64,000 nucleotides of DNA from Bacteroidia bacterium. GTDB lineage: Bacteria > Bacteroidota > Bacteroidia > Chitinophagales > Chitinophagaceae. A program made the translations under genes and the position numbers. The stretch covers positions 1 to 64,000 of the forward strand of contig JAUIBA010000005.1 of the NCBI GenBank assembly GCA_030427635.1, read 5' to 3'. The notes below the pieces were generated by a model. The model did no database searches. It saw only the letters and a program-made list of their open reading frames with translations, and was not told the origin of the DNA. Position 1 is the first letter of the stretch. Each line of letters begins with the position of its first letter. This document shows positions 24,933 to 32,987 of this stretch, in pieces.

Positions 24933-25142
24933 CTCGGCTAATACCTTATCAATCGCAGACTTTGCGGAAGCAGCATTTTCAGACACAACACTTATATATG
25001 AGGGGGCGCCGTTTCTATCTTGCACAATGTATGCGCTCTCTTTTTCTAACCCTTGCAAGAGCTTTATGTCAATGGGATCTTCCAAAACATACGGATCCCC
25101 CTGACACACATAATTCTTAATCATTCCGGTGTAATATTTCAT
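24906..25142 (-). CDS. 78-residue unknown protein at the right end of the IS element
   Basis: Unrecognised. I start at the Met at 25142 (MKYYTGMIKNYVCQGDPYV), as the longer frame would run close to the inverted repeat. The body (YIVQDRNGAPSYISVVSENAASAKSAIDKVLAELKPR) predicts two or three strands and a long helix, a compact alpha/beta fold. It has no signal peptide. Its 3' end overlaps the transposase by 27 bp on the opposite strand. Being inside the inverted repeats, it travels with the element; whether it is expressed is not known. Confidence 0.6.
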   Translation of the reverse strand: MKYYTGMIKNYVCQGDPYVLEDPIDIKLLQGLEKESAYIVQDRNGAPSYISVVSENAASAKSAIDKVLAELKPRVGRG

Positions 25143-25179
25143 ATTACAAACATAAATTAAATTTCCTAAAATCAATTCC

Positions 25180-25201
25180 CGTGTAACTGGGTATAGTTAC
25201 C
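25180..25201 (-). repeat. Right terminal inverted repeat of the IS1595 element
   Basis: Reverse complement begins GGTAACTATACCCAG and matches the left end at 21 of 22 positions. Confidence 0.93.
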
Positions 25202-25209
25202 ATCAAATA
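25202..25209. repeat. Right target-site duplication of the IS1595 element
   Basis: ATCAAATA, identical to 22573-22580, adjoining the right inverted repeat. It lies 22 bp beyond the tonB stop codon. Confidence 0.93.
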
Positions 25210-25231
25210 TACCACAATAGCATCTTTACTG

Positions 25232-26044
25232 CTACTGAAGTACAAAGTTCACAGGTATGGTGTAATATACTTTTACCGCACGGCCATTTTGTTTGCCTGG
25301 CTTCCAGCGGGGCATGCCATTTACCACACTCAGCGCCTCTGCATCACAGCCACCGCCTATACCTTTCACTACCTGTGCTTCGGTTACTGCGCCACTTTCA
25401 TCCACTACAAACCGTATCACTACCCTCCCCTCTATTCCGTTATTCCTTGCCACATCAGGATAATGTACATGGCTGCTTAGGTATTGTTGCAGATTGCCAT
25501 TAAACTCAGGCATTTTCTCTACAATTGTCAACGGTTTTTCAGGCACAGGCTCTGTAAATACAGGCATAGTGCGGTTATTCCCATCTCCACTGGTTGTTGC
25601 AATGCTTATGTCGCCATCTCCGCTGGTATCAGTTACAGTGCCGGGTACAGCATCTCTTAGGTTGTCTATAGTGGTCATGGTCTGGTTTTCTGGTACCGGG
25701 TCATTAGTTATATCCGGTTCTGTAAACCTTACAGTTGCAGGCCTTGGGGCAGGTGGAGGTGGCGGCGGTGGTGGTGCCACCGGTGGTACAGGCGGTGGTG
25801 GTGGTTCATGAGGGATATCAGTAAGTATTATAGGCCCATGGTCAGTAGTTGTTGTGGCATGTACATCGTGCTTGTTGGTTACAGCCAGCAATATCAGCAA
25901 TGCCAGCCCGCTGTACAGAATGCTAATAGCCTTGCCTACCCTGCTGCCATAGCCGCGGCGTAGCTCGTAGCTGCCATATTTTTTGTTTCTTTTCTCAAAC
26001 AGAATGTCGAGATAGTCGGCGTTCATAAGTGTTCTCGTGTCCAT
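25232..26044 (-). CDS. TonB-family energy-transducer protein
   Basis: A 270-residue TonB-type protein that links the inner-membrane proton motive force to outer-membrane receptors. It starts with a cytoplasmic segment common in Bacteroidota (YLDILFEKRNKKYGSYELRRGYGSRV), one membrane helix (about 34-55), a proline-rich periplasmic spacer (EPPPPPVPPVAPPPPPPPP) and a C-terminal TonB domain (YPDVARNNGIEGRVVIRFVVDESGAV ... RWKPGKQNGRAVKVYYTIPVNF). No exbB/exbD lie nearby. The PqqB-like gene was originally about 32 bp downstream, so the two were perhaps one transcript before the IS1595 insertion. Confidence 0.93.
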   Translation of the reverse strand: MDTRTLMNADYLDILFEKRNKKYGSYELRRGYGSRVGKAISILYSGLALLILLAVTNKHDVHATTTTDHGPIILTDIPHEPPPPPVPPVAPPPPPPPPAPRPATVRFTEPDITNDPVPENQTMTTIDNLRDAVPGTVTDTSGDGDISIATTSGDGNNRTMPVFTEPVPEKPLTIVEKMPEFNGNLQQYLSSHVHYPDVARNNGIEGRVVIRFVVDESGAVTEAQVVKGIGGGCDAEALSVVNGMPRWKPGKQNGRAVKVYYTIPVNFVLQ

Positions 26045-26143
26045 AACTCATTGTTTTAAGGTTATATACATAAGAACCATTCTTCGCCACTATTCCATAA
26101 AAGCACTGCAACATTTTTGCAGGTGTAGATGTACCATGATAGC

Positions 26144-26178
26144 AAAAAAGTAAGGGTGACCATATGGCCACCCTTACA
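26144..26178 (-). terminator. Terminator of the FKBP gene (leftward)
   Basis: GTAAGGGTG (26151-26159) and CACCCTTAC (26170-26178) form the stem, with CCATATGG in the apex. Read leftward, the next bases are TTTTTTGC, a proper T tract for the gene ending at 26204. Confidence 0.88.
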
Positions 26179-26203
26179 CAAGCAACGTTATTATTGAAAA
26201 TGA

Positions 26204-27514
26204 TTAGTCTATACCTACCAGCTCTACATCAAAAAGCAGTACAGAGTTTGCCGGTATTTTAGCTCCCATTGCATTAGGACCATATCCCAGGCCGGAAGGA
26301 ATGAAGAAAGTTCCTTTCGAACCTATTTGCAGTAAAGCTACGCCCTCATCCCAGCCTTTTATTACCTGACCCATACCCAGTGTAAACTCAAATGGTTTCA
26401 CATGACCGAATTTAGGGTCGGTATTGGAGTCAAATACATTACCGTTCAGCAGCTTTCCGGTATAGTTCATAGTTACCTTCTTGCCTTTTGCAGGATTACC
26501 ACCAAGGCCTTTCTGTGATATTGTATAATACAGACCTGATGCTGTTTTTGTAGCATTGGTAATATTATTCTGCTTCAGATATTCTCTGATTAGTTTATCA
26601 TCCTGTGATGCCTGGTCGGTAACATCAACTATCTCCATGTCAAAAACAAGAATAGAGTTAGCCGGTATCTGCGGGCTGCGGTCCTGACGACCATATGCAA
26701 GGCCCGATGGGATGTACAATGTACCTTTTGTACCCTTGCCCATAAGCTGCAGACCTTCATCCCATCCCTTTATCACCTGTCCTTTACCCACTGTCAGGTT
26801 AAAAGGCTCTACGTGTTTATAGGCAGAGTCAGTATTAGAGTCAAATACATTACCATTCAGCAGTTTTCCGGTATAGTTTACACTTGCCATCTGGCCGGGA
26901 GCGATGTTAGCGCCTGTTGCCGGCTGCGATATGGTGTAGTATAACCCCGATGCAGTACGTGTAGCCTTAATGTTATTCTTCTTAAAGTAATCTTTCAGCA
27001 GCTGCTCATCCTTACCTATCTGCTCAGCAGCCATTGTGCTGTCTGCACGGCGCTGCTCATCTTCACTTCTTACTGCTACTACATTCACTTCATATTTCAT
27101 CATCTGGCCTACACCCTGCTTCATACCTGGCATAGCCGGCTGACCGCCTTTAAGTAACGTATCCACCGGGATATGGAAAAGAGCGCTATCACCTGCAGAA
27201 AGCAGCATAAAGCCTTCCATAAGATCTCCATTGCCCTGTGACTGCCTGATAGTAACCGGAACCGGTTCTGTAGCGTTATACATTTTGCGTGAGTCAAAAG
27301 CAGTACTGTCGCCTACACTTACGTGAATGAACATCTCCACATGATCGCCCACAACTGCCTTTCTGGTACCTGTACCTTTTTTTACAATTTTGTATTGGAT
27401 ACCGCTGGGCAGTGTTTTAAAATCATCAGCAGGCTTTTTCTTTTTCTGTGCAGCTGCACTTCCGGCTATACCCACCCCTAACAGGATGAATGCAAAACGC
27501 TTCAAATTCTTCAT
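26204..27514 (-). CDS. Multi-domain FKBP-type peptidyl-prolyl isomerase, exported
   Basis: A 436-residue prolyl isomerase that should assist folding of envelope proteins. A signal peptide (residues 1-22, ending GSAAA) precedes three FKBP-like units: a divergent one (about 38-155, QYKIVKKGTGTRKAVVGDHV), and two clear ones (about 190-300 and 330-436), each with SVNYTGKLLNGNVFDSNTD-type, GQVIKGWDEGLQLMGKG-type and IPxxLxYG motifs. The last two domains are so similar that an internal duplication is evident. It follows the FKBP lipoprotein gene by 68 bp on the same strand. Confidence 0.93.
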   Translation of the reverse strand: MKNLKRFAFILLGVGIAGSAAAQKKKKPADDFKTLPSGIQYKIVKKGTGTRKAVVGDHVEMFIHVSVGDSTAFDSRKMYNATEPVPVTIRQSQGNGDLMEGFMLLSAGDSALFHIPVDTLLKGGQPAMPGMKQGVGQMMKYEVNVVAVRSEDEQRRADSTMAAEQIGKDEQLLKDYFKKNNIKATRTASGLYYTISQPATGANIAPGQMASVNYTGKLLNGNVFDSNTDSAYKHVEPFNLTVGKGQVIKGWDEGLQLMGKGTKGTLYIPSGLAYGRQDRSPQIPANSILVFDMEIVDVTDQASQDDKLIREYLKQNNITNATKTASGLYYTISQKGLGGNPAKGKKVTMNYTGKLLNGNVFDSNTDPKFGHVKPFEFTLGMGQVIKGWDEGVALLQIGSKGTFFIPSGLGYGPNAMGAKIPANSVLLFDVELVGID

Positions 27515-27582
27515 TGGTTATTTTACAGGTTAATGATGTAAATATATCACAGAGGATAAAAACAGGATGTTAAAAAAACATC

Positions 27583-28527
27583 CTATTTGTTATCAGCCTC
27601 TTTTGCCTCTACTACTTCTACATCAAAAATGAGTACTGCATTAGCCTCAATTTTGGGGCTTGGACTGTTAGGACCATATGCCAGTGGTGAAGGCAGATAG
27701 AAAGTAGCTTTACCACCTTTCTTCATCATCTGCACGCCTTCGTCAAAGCCTGGTATCATCTGTCCCATTCCTACCTGGAAACGGAGAAGGTCTGTACCAT
27801 GATGACCAATGCTTGTATCCACATTAGAGTCAAATGGCACACCTTCCAGTGTTTTACCGGTATACTTGGTACCTACCATCATTCCTTTAGTGATAGTAGC
27901 GCCGGCACCTGGTTTCTGAATTACATAATATAAACCTGACTCGGTTTTCTTTGCATTGATGTTGTTTGCCTTAAAGAAGTCCTGCAGTTTCTGATCGTCT
28001 ATCGGCATCTGAGCTGCTTTCTGTTCTTCCATTTTCTTCATCTGCTCGGCCTGGCGTGTTTCCATTTCTTTCTGGAAATCTTCTTCCGACTTTACAGATA
28101 CCAGTTTCAGTGATATTTCTATCGTATTACCCTTCTTCATCCATACAGGAAGCTGGCTCAGCTGTTCAGCAGGCATTTTTGCTATAATAGTATCACAGGC
28201 TATGTGTACCACCGCGCTATCGCCGGGAGACAGAAACGGAAATACAGCAAGCAGATCGCCTGGGTTACGGGCAGAGTCCAGTTTGGTTATCTGCGCCTGT
28301 CCCTGACGATAAGTATCGCCTACCACAGTAGTATCTACCATTGCTTTGAGGTGGAATTCGATGATATCGCCAATGGCTGCATTTTTACCTTCTACATCCT
28401 TAACGATTTTGTATTCAATATCTCTTACTTTTTTGAATCCGCCGCCACCGCCGGCACCACCGCCGCAGGCTGTAAGACCTAAAATAGCTGCACTGAGCAA
28501 TGTACCGGAAATGATCCTCTTTGTCAT
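27583..28527 (-). CDS. FKBP-type peptidyl-prolyl isomerase, lipoprotein
   Basis: A 314-residue lipoprotein with the lipobox LTAC (Cys21) followed by a glycine run, so it is membrane-anchored in the periplasm. It has a degenerate FKBP-like unit (about 35-155), a charged helical linker (KEMETRQAEQMKKMEEQKAAQ, about 165-185) and a canonical C-terminal FKBP domain (YTGKTLEGVPFDSN, GQMIPGFDEGVQMMKKG, LPSPLAYG). It lies 68 bp upstream of the second FKBP gene and 33 bp downstream of the DHH gene, all minus strand. Confidence 0.92.
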   Translation of the reverse strand: MTKRIISGTLLSAAILGLTACGGGAGGGGGFKKVRDIEYKIVKDVEGKNAAIGDIIEFHLKAMVDTTVVGDTYRQGQAQITKLDSARNPGDLLAVFPFLSPGDSAVVHIACDTIIAKMPAEQLSQLPVWMKKGNTIEISLKLVSVKSEEDFQKEMETRQAEQMKKMEEQKAAQMPIDDQKLQDFFKANNINAKKTESGLYYVIQKPGAGATITKGMMVGTKYTGKTLEGVPFDSNVDTSIGHHGTDLLRFQVGMGQMIPGFDEGVQMMKKGGKATFYLPSPLAYGPNSPSPKIEANAVLIFDVEVVEAKEADNK

Positions 28528-28560
28528 GTTCTGTTTGTTTTTATCAGGATTTTTTGTTGT

Positions 28561-29559
28561 TTATTTCGGGTGAATGTCCGACAAAATTCGTTCAAAATGT
28601 GAAATAGTTTCTTCAAAGCTCATGGTAGATCTGCCACCTGAAGCATTAAAATGCCCGCCACCATTAAAATGGAGCCTTGCAAAGTTGCTCACATCAAAGA
28701 GCCCCTTGCTACGGAATGACATTTTCACCTCATCGGCACGCTCAGTTATGAGTGTGGCAAATCGTACACCGGCTATACTGAGCGGATAGTTTACAAGCCC
28801 CTCAGTATCCCCATTCTGTACATTGAAAAGTTGCATATCCTTGCGCGAAAGTGTTATCAGGGCTGCATTATACTTCCGGTATACTTTCATGCGCTCTATC
28901 AGCACATAGCCCAGAAATCTCATACGGCTCTCACTCCACGAGTCATATACCTCTTCATGTATTCTGGTATGGTCTATACCCCGCCCCATCAGGTCTGCTA
29001 TCATAAGATGTACACTGGCGGTAGTGGCAGGAAACCTGAAAGAACCTGTATCAGTCATGGCGCCTACATACATACACGATGCCATCTCCTTAGTAATCAT
29101 AGCATTATCACCGCATATGTTTATGAAGTCATATACCACCTCACAGGTACTGCTTTTATCTGAGCGACTAATACCATATTGCCAGTAGTCGGCAGGGTGT
29201 AAATGGTGATCAAGCATTATTTTGGGCTGTGACGCTTGCTTCAGCATATCATCCATATGCTTGGTGCGGCTGAAGTCGTTGAAGTCCAGTCCGAATATAA
29301 TGTCCGCTTTGTTGAGTGCTGCGATTGCCTTATCTGACTGTGCTTCAAAATTAATCAGCTTATCGCATCCGGGCATCCATGCCAGAAAAGACGGCACATC
29401 GCTGGGCGATACCGCAGTAACATCATGCCCCCTGGCAGTAAGATAATGATAAAGGGCCAGCATGCTACCGATAGCATCACCATCCGGCTTGTGATGGGTA
29501 GTGATGAAAATTTTACGAGACTCGCTTAGTAACGGTAAGGCTGCTTCTATAGACTGCAT
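28561..29559 (-). CDS. DHH-family phosphoesterase, NrnA-like
   Basis: About 332 residues, cytoplasmic. The DHH domain carries ITTHHKPDGDAIGSMLAL near the start and the name-giving LDHH in the middle; the DHHA1 domain ends with LHFNGGGHFNASGG. These fit NrnA-type enzymes that degrade short oligoribonucleotides and dephosphorylate pAp, and also c-di-nucleotide hydrolysis relatives. I start at 29559 (MQSIEAALPLL), the second Met; the Met at 29577 is possible. It leads the two FKBP genes by 33 bp. Confidence 0.9.
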   Translation of the reverse strand: MQSIEAALPLLSESRKIFITTHHKPDGDAIGSMLALYHYLTARGHDVTAVSPSDVPSFLAWMPGCDKLINFEAQSDKAIAALNKADIIFGLDFNDFSRTKHMDDMLKQASQPKIMLDHHLHPADYWQYGISRSDKSSTCEVVYDFINICGDNAMITKEMASCMYVGAMTDTGSFRFPATTASVHLMIADLMGRGIDHTRIHEEVYDSWSESRMRFLGYVLIERMKVYRKYNAALITLSRKDMQLFNVQNGDTEGLVNYPLSIAGVRFATLITERADEVKMSFRSKGLFDVSNFARLHFNGGGHFNASGGRSTMSFEETISHFERILSDIHPK

Positions 29560-29577
29560 GTAACTATTACCCGGCAT

Positions 29578-29828
29578 AGCAGCACTGCGCTGGTTGTGTC
29601 GGGGGCTGCAAAAATATGTTTTCCATCTGTCATAACAAAAGTCAATATTTCTACGTTTTCAATACATCAAACCCGGCTGCAATATATGATGCATTGAAAA
29701 CAAAAAAATGACTGAGCTTTGTTATATCCAAGAGAATTCAAGTGCGAATAATTTAATATAAATTAATACAGGATTATATAGCATCAAGAGTGCAATTACA
29801 TTCACATTTATGAATTAATACCCGGAAC
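29578..29828. other. AT-rich divergent intergenic region
   Basis: About 250 bp of clearly AT-rich sequence between nrnA-like (minus) and the aspartyl-protease-like gene (plus). It must carry both promoters; I see no strong TAnnTTTG element, hairpin or small gene. Confidence 0.4.
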
Positions 29829-30788
29829 ATGTCACATCTGAACAAATCTGGTAACAGGCAATACTCAATTAATATATGGAAATCAGTATGTCTATTTGTC
29901 TTACTTCTGTACTCTAACATAACGTATTCCCAAAACATACAATGGATATCTTTTCAATGGCACACGGAAAATATATCCGGAAAGACATTCAAAATGGCGG
30001 CAATGTATGTTCCTGTAACTATTGATAGCCTGCCTCATAAGTTCGTCATGCAATTTGATATGGGCTCTGATGCCACTATGATATATGGAAACTCAATAAA
30101 GCCATATCTGCACAAATACGATAATCTGAAAAGTAAATTAATAAAATGGACGGATGGACGAGAGTATTACAAAGACCTGAATTTCAAAATTGGTAATACT
30201 TCATCAACTTTACGATATGTCCTGCACCAGAAAAAAGCAGGTAATACTATAAGCCGATCGGCATTGTCACAGGAAAAAGAAGTACTTATCGGCACAATAG
30301 GTGCCGATATAATAAAGAATAAAATACTGATAATAGATTACCCAAACCAAAGGATAGGAATAACCGATGAAATAACCGATGAATGGAAAAAAGGTGAGCA
30401 ACAGACCATTCGGGTAAAATATGGTAAAATAATATTCCCACTTGTAATAAACGGGCAGGTAGTGTATGTATTATTCGATACCGGTTCCAGCATATTTGCA
30501 TTAACTACATCTGCCGATAATGCAATTCCATTAAAAGAATCGGGTAATATAGACTCCTTGAAAATATACTCATGGGGGCAACAGTACATGGTTTACGGAT
30601 GCAATGTAAAAAGTGATGTTAAGTTTGGAGCATTGACACTCCCCAAAATGCCACTGTACTATGACAAATCCGGAAAAAATGCGGCAACCAGCAAGACTTT
30701 AGATATTTGGGGAATAGCCGGTAACCAATATTTCGTGCACAACATTGTTGTTATTGATATGAAAAACAATACCATGACTATTAAGTAA
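29829..30788 (+). CDS. Two-lobed aspartyl-protease-like secreted protein
   Basis: A 319-residue protein with an N-terminal signal or anchor helix (about 17-34, WKSVCLFVLLLYSNITYSQ). Two related lobes follow. Lobe 1 has FDMGSDATMIYG (Asp77-Met-Gly79) and later GTIGADIIKNKILIIDYPNQRIGI; lobe 2 has FDTGSSIFALTT (Asp217-Thr-Gly219) and GIAGNQYFVHNIVVIDMKN. The D-T/M-G loop plus a late I-D-hydrophobic strand is the retropepsin/pepsin lobe pattern, so one chain could form a complete two-Asp active site. Unlike many Bacteroidota relatives it has no PDZ domain. Composition is more AT-rich than its neighbours, which may indicate transfer. Confidence 0.75.
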   Translation: MSHLNKSGNRQYSINIWKSVCLFVLLLYSNITYSQNIQWISFQWHTENISGKTFKMAAMYVPVTIDSLPHKFVMQFDMGSDATMIYGNSIKPYLHKYDNLKSKLIKWTDGREYYKDLNFKIGNTSSTLRYVLHQKKAGNTISRSALSQEKEVLIGTIGADIIKNKILIIDYPNQRIGITDEITDEWKKGEQQTIRVKYGKIIFPLVINGQVVYVLFDTGSSIFALTTSADNAIPLKESGNIDSLKIYSWGQQYMVYGCNVKSDVKFGALTLPKMPLYYDKSGKNAATSKTLDIWGIAGNQYFVHNIVVIDMKNNTMTIK

Positions 30789-30882
30789 CGATTCGTCGCA
30801 TACAAAACCTCATTACAGACATCGCTTTCACCAAAAGAATTCAGAATATCAGCCTGGCTCCCAAATGGAATTAAACAGTATT

Positions 30883-30910
30883 GAGCCCCCGGCACGATAG
30901 CCGGGAGCCC
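30883..30910. terminator. Hairpin between aspartyl-protease-like gene and response regulator
   Basis: CCCGGC / GCCGGG core (about 30888-30906) with loop ACGATA and imperfect extension. It lies at the 3' side of both converging genes and could serve either; the T tract is poor on both sides. Confidence 0.5.
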
Positions 30911-30946
30911 TGTTGTTGAAAACAACACACATTATCAACGAGGGGA

Positions 30947-31594
30947 CTATTGCCTGTGTGTATATGCTTTATTTATTGCATCGGTACGGGAATTGACCTG
31001 TAGCTTTTCATAAATATTATGAATATGCTTTCTTACTGTTTCAATGCTTACAAATAGCATTGCAGCTATTTCTTTATATCGGTACCCTTTAGCCAGCAGG
31101 TCCAGTATTTCCCTTTCACGACCCGATAGTTTTTGCAGCTCTGTATCTTTTTGCTGTACCTCAGAATTATAAAAATACCCCATTACCTTACGGGCCACCT
31201 GGCTACTCATAGGAGAGCCTCCGTTATGCACATCCTGTATAGCCTCCAGTATTTTAGCCGTAGGTGTAGATTTGGTAATATACCCTGTAGCACCAGCCTG
31301 TAAAGCATTAAATATATTTTCAGCATCATCCAGCGATGTACACATAAGAAACTCAATACCGGGAAAGGATTTCTTTAATACCCTTACACAGTCTATACCA
31401 GATATAGCACCGGGCATGTGTATATCTACCAGTACTACATCTGCATCATGCACTGCCAGCTCCGCTATAGCATCGTCAGGTGAGGCATAGGCCGCTACAC
31501 ACAACATACCCATGCCAGGAGTATCTACTGCACTTTGCAATAGCTGGCGTGTGTGCGGTTCATCTTCTATTATGGCTACTTTTATAATACTCAT
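30947..31594 (-). CDS. NarL/FixJ-type response regulator
   Basis: A 215-residue two-component regulator. The start is at 31594 (MSIIKVAIIEDEP); the longer frame upstream lacks domain character. The receiver domain has the acidic pair in IIEDEPHTRQLL, the phospho-acceptor Asp in DVVLVDIHMPG, the Thr of MCTSLDD and the Lys of YITKSTP. The C-terminal LuxR HTH is LSGREREILDLLAKGYRYKEIAAMLFVSIETVRKHIHNIYEKL. No histidine kinase is adjacent, so its partner must be elsewhere; kinases of this type are often TPR proteins in Bacteroidota. Confidence 0.93.
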   Translation of the reverse strand: MSIIKVAIIEDEPHTRQLLQSAVDTPGMGMLCVAAYASPDDAIAELAVHDADVVLVDIHMPGAISGIDCVRVLKKSFPGIEFLMCTSLDDAENIFNALQAGATGYITKSTPTAKILEAIQDVHNGGSPMSSQVARKVMGYFYNSEVQQKDTELQKLSGREREILDLLAKGYRYKEIAAMLFVSIETVRKHIHNIYEKLQVNSRTDAINKAYTHRQ

Positions 31595-31730
31595 CTCTAT
31601 ATGATGTAAAAATAACCAGCCATAGCTGCCGGTGCAATTACACAAAAGTAGTATTTCACTACCCATGCCAATAACATGAAGGCCCACATTCTATATTGTC
31701 ATTCATATCAATGTGTTCTATCAATTGGTA

Positions 31731-31767
31731 TGCAAAAAAACGAGGCGCGCACCACGTGCACGCCTCA
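31731..31767 (-). terminator. Terminator of the TlpA-like gene (leftward)
   Basis: GAGGCG (31742-31747) and CGCCTC (31761-31766) with inner GCAC/GTGC form the stem; the leftward continuation is a run of seven Ts. It ends the transcript of the gene stopping at 31801. Confidence 0.87.
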
Positions 31768-31800
31768 TATAGACATTTCGTTATTATTACATTCTGTTTC

Positions 31801-32328
31801 CTACTTAGCTACATACTTATCAAGGTCAGATTTAGCTTCTTCCGAACGGCCATAAGTACCCAGCACTTTACCGTCGGGCCCTATAAGAAAAGCCTGAGGA
31901 ATGGACTGTACGCCATATATGGCAGCTGCTTTTGAGTCCCAGAATTTGAGATCGCTTACATGATTAGGCCATGAAAGCCCATCTTGTTTTATTGCATTGA
32001 CCCATGCATTTTTATCCCTGTCCAGTGATACGTTCAGTATTGTAAAGCCACCCTTTGCGCCTTTGAACTTCTTTCCCGAATACTCTTTATATATTCTCAC
32101 AAGGCCAGGATTGGATGCACGGCATGGTCCACACCACGATGCCCAGAAGTCTACCAGCACATAATGTCCCTTATTAAGTTCAGAAAGCTTTATAACCTTC
32201 CCCTCAGGATTAGGGAATGCCAGCTCCGGCGCTTTCATACCTGGTTTTATTACATTATTCTGGTACTGTGCATTGGCTGAGAAAATAACGCCTGCAGCCA
32301 GAGCCATTGTTGATATTAGCTTTTTCAT
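31801..32328 (-). CDS. TlpA/ResA-like thioredoxin-fold protein, exported
   Basis: A 175-residue periplasmic thiol-disulphide protein. Signal peptide residues 1-20 (ending FSANA), then a thioredoxin fold with the active site [14 protein letters not shown], the insert typical of TlpA/ResA, and the cis-Pro in [18 protein letters not shown]. Such proteins reduce periplasmic disulphides, including cytochrome c haem-site cysteines. It is monocistronic with a clear terminator. Divergent from the metal cluster's first gene. Confidence 0.92.
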   Translation of the reverse strand: MKKLISTMALAAGVIFSANAQYQNNVIKPGMKAPELAFPNPEGKVIKLSELNKGHYVLVDFWASWCGPCRASNPGLVRIYKEYSGKKFKGAKGGFTILNVSLDRDKNAWVNAIKQDGLSWPNHVSDLKFWDSKAAAIYGVQSIPQAFLIGPDGKVLGTYGRSEEAKSDLDKYVAK

Positions 32329-32495
32329 CTTTGAGAGTGATTATTAGATTGATGTTGTAAATATATGGCACTACAAACAAATAATATGCCATCGGGCATT
32401 GCAAGGATAAAAACTACAGGTACCAACCTCATATTGTAACAGTGCTTTAACAGGCCGTGATGTTTGCTGCCAGTTTTCTTAGTTTCAGGAATCGT

Positions 32496-32503
32496 TACCT
32501 TTG
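32496..32503 (+). promoter_or_regulatory. -7 promoter element of the metal cluster
   Basis: TACCTTTG fits TAnnTTTG, with TTTT at 32474-32477 as a near -33 match (18-bp spacer). The start codon at 32510 follows six bases later, so the message may be nearly leaderless. Confidence 0.55.
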
Positions 32504-32509
32504 TAATAT

Positions 32510-32905
32510 ATGAGGCGGTTACTATCTATAGTAATTATTCTTACCTATATGGCAGCAGCCATAGGGGTAAGCGTGTCATTTCATTATTGTGGCGGGGAGT
32601 TTGCAGGCGTTCAGCTTACCAGTGTTTCAGAGCGGGGATGCTGTGGTAATGACGGAGACGACGCCTGCGGAAACTGTTGCCGGGATAAAATAGTTACTGC
32701 CTCATATAAAGATCAGCATACAATAGCCGAGCCATGGACTCCCATGGTCAATTATATATCAGCAATTGCTGCACCTGCGATATGGGACCAATATGTAAGT
32801 CAGGTTATCCATTATGCCATACCAGAGCAGTTTACTTATGGGCCTGCCCCACCCTTAATCAGGCAAATACCCATCTACCTTTTTATACGTGTATTAAGAA
32901 TATGA
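32510..32905 (+). CDS. HYC_CC_PP-type small exported protein
   Basis: A 131-residue protein with an N-terminal hydrophobic helix (residues 4-22). It contains the features that name the HYC_CC_PP family: FHYCGG (about 24-29), GCCGNDGDDACGNCCRDK (clustered cysteines, about 43-60) and APPLIRQIPIYLFIRVLRI at the end. Function is not known, but the cysteine-rich stretch and the position at the head of a cluster with four HMA domains suggest metal binding. The next gene starts 82 bp downstream on the same strand. Confidence 0.8.
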   Translation: MRRLLSIVIILTYMAAAIGVSVSFHYCGGEFAGVQLTSVSERGCCGNDGDDACGNCCRDKIVTASYKDQHTIAEPWTPMVNYISAIAAPAIWDQYVSQVIHYAIPEQFTYGPAPPLIRQIPIYLFIRVLRI

Positions 32906-32987
32906 TACCCTTCTGCGTTGCATGAGCTGAAGGATGCATGCATTATCGGCATGCGCACATTTTCTTATATCTATACATGTACTACTA

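Larger units (their letters stand above)
22581..25201 (+). mobile_element. Complete IS1595-family element carrying passenger genes and a tRNA-like gene
   Basis: 2621 bp bounded by 22-bp inverted repeats (22581-22602 and 25180-25201, 21 of 22 identical, both reading inward from GGTAACTATACCC) and flanked by the 8-bp direct repeat ATCAAATA. Inside, in order: a 46-residue unknown gene (minus), a 286-residue unknown gene (plus), a tRNA-like gene (plus), the IS1595 transposase (plus) and a 78-residue unknown gene (minus). The intact ends, duplication and transposase suggest a recent insertion. It lies between tonB and the PqqB-like gene. Passenger genes are known in this family; the tRNA-like gene is what I find unusual. 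Confidence 0.93.

Noticed and set aside
30947-31594. Response regulator paired with the kinase at 59914
   Set aside because: They are 28 kb apart with no sequence sign of pairing.
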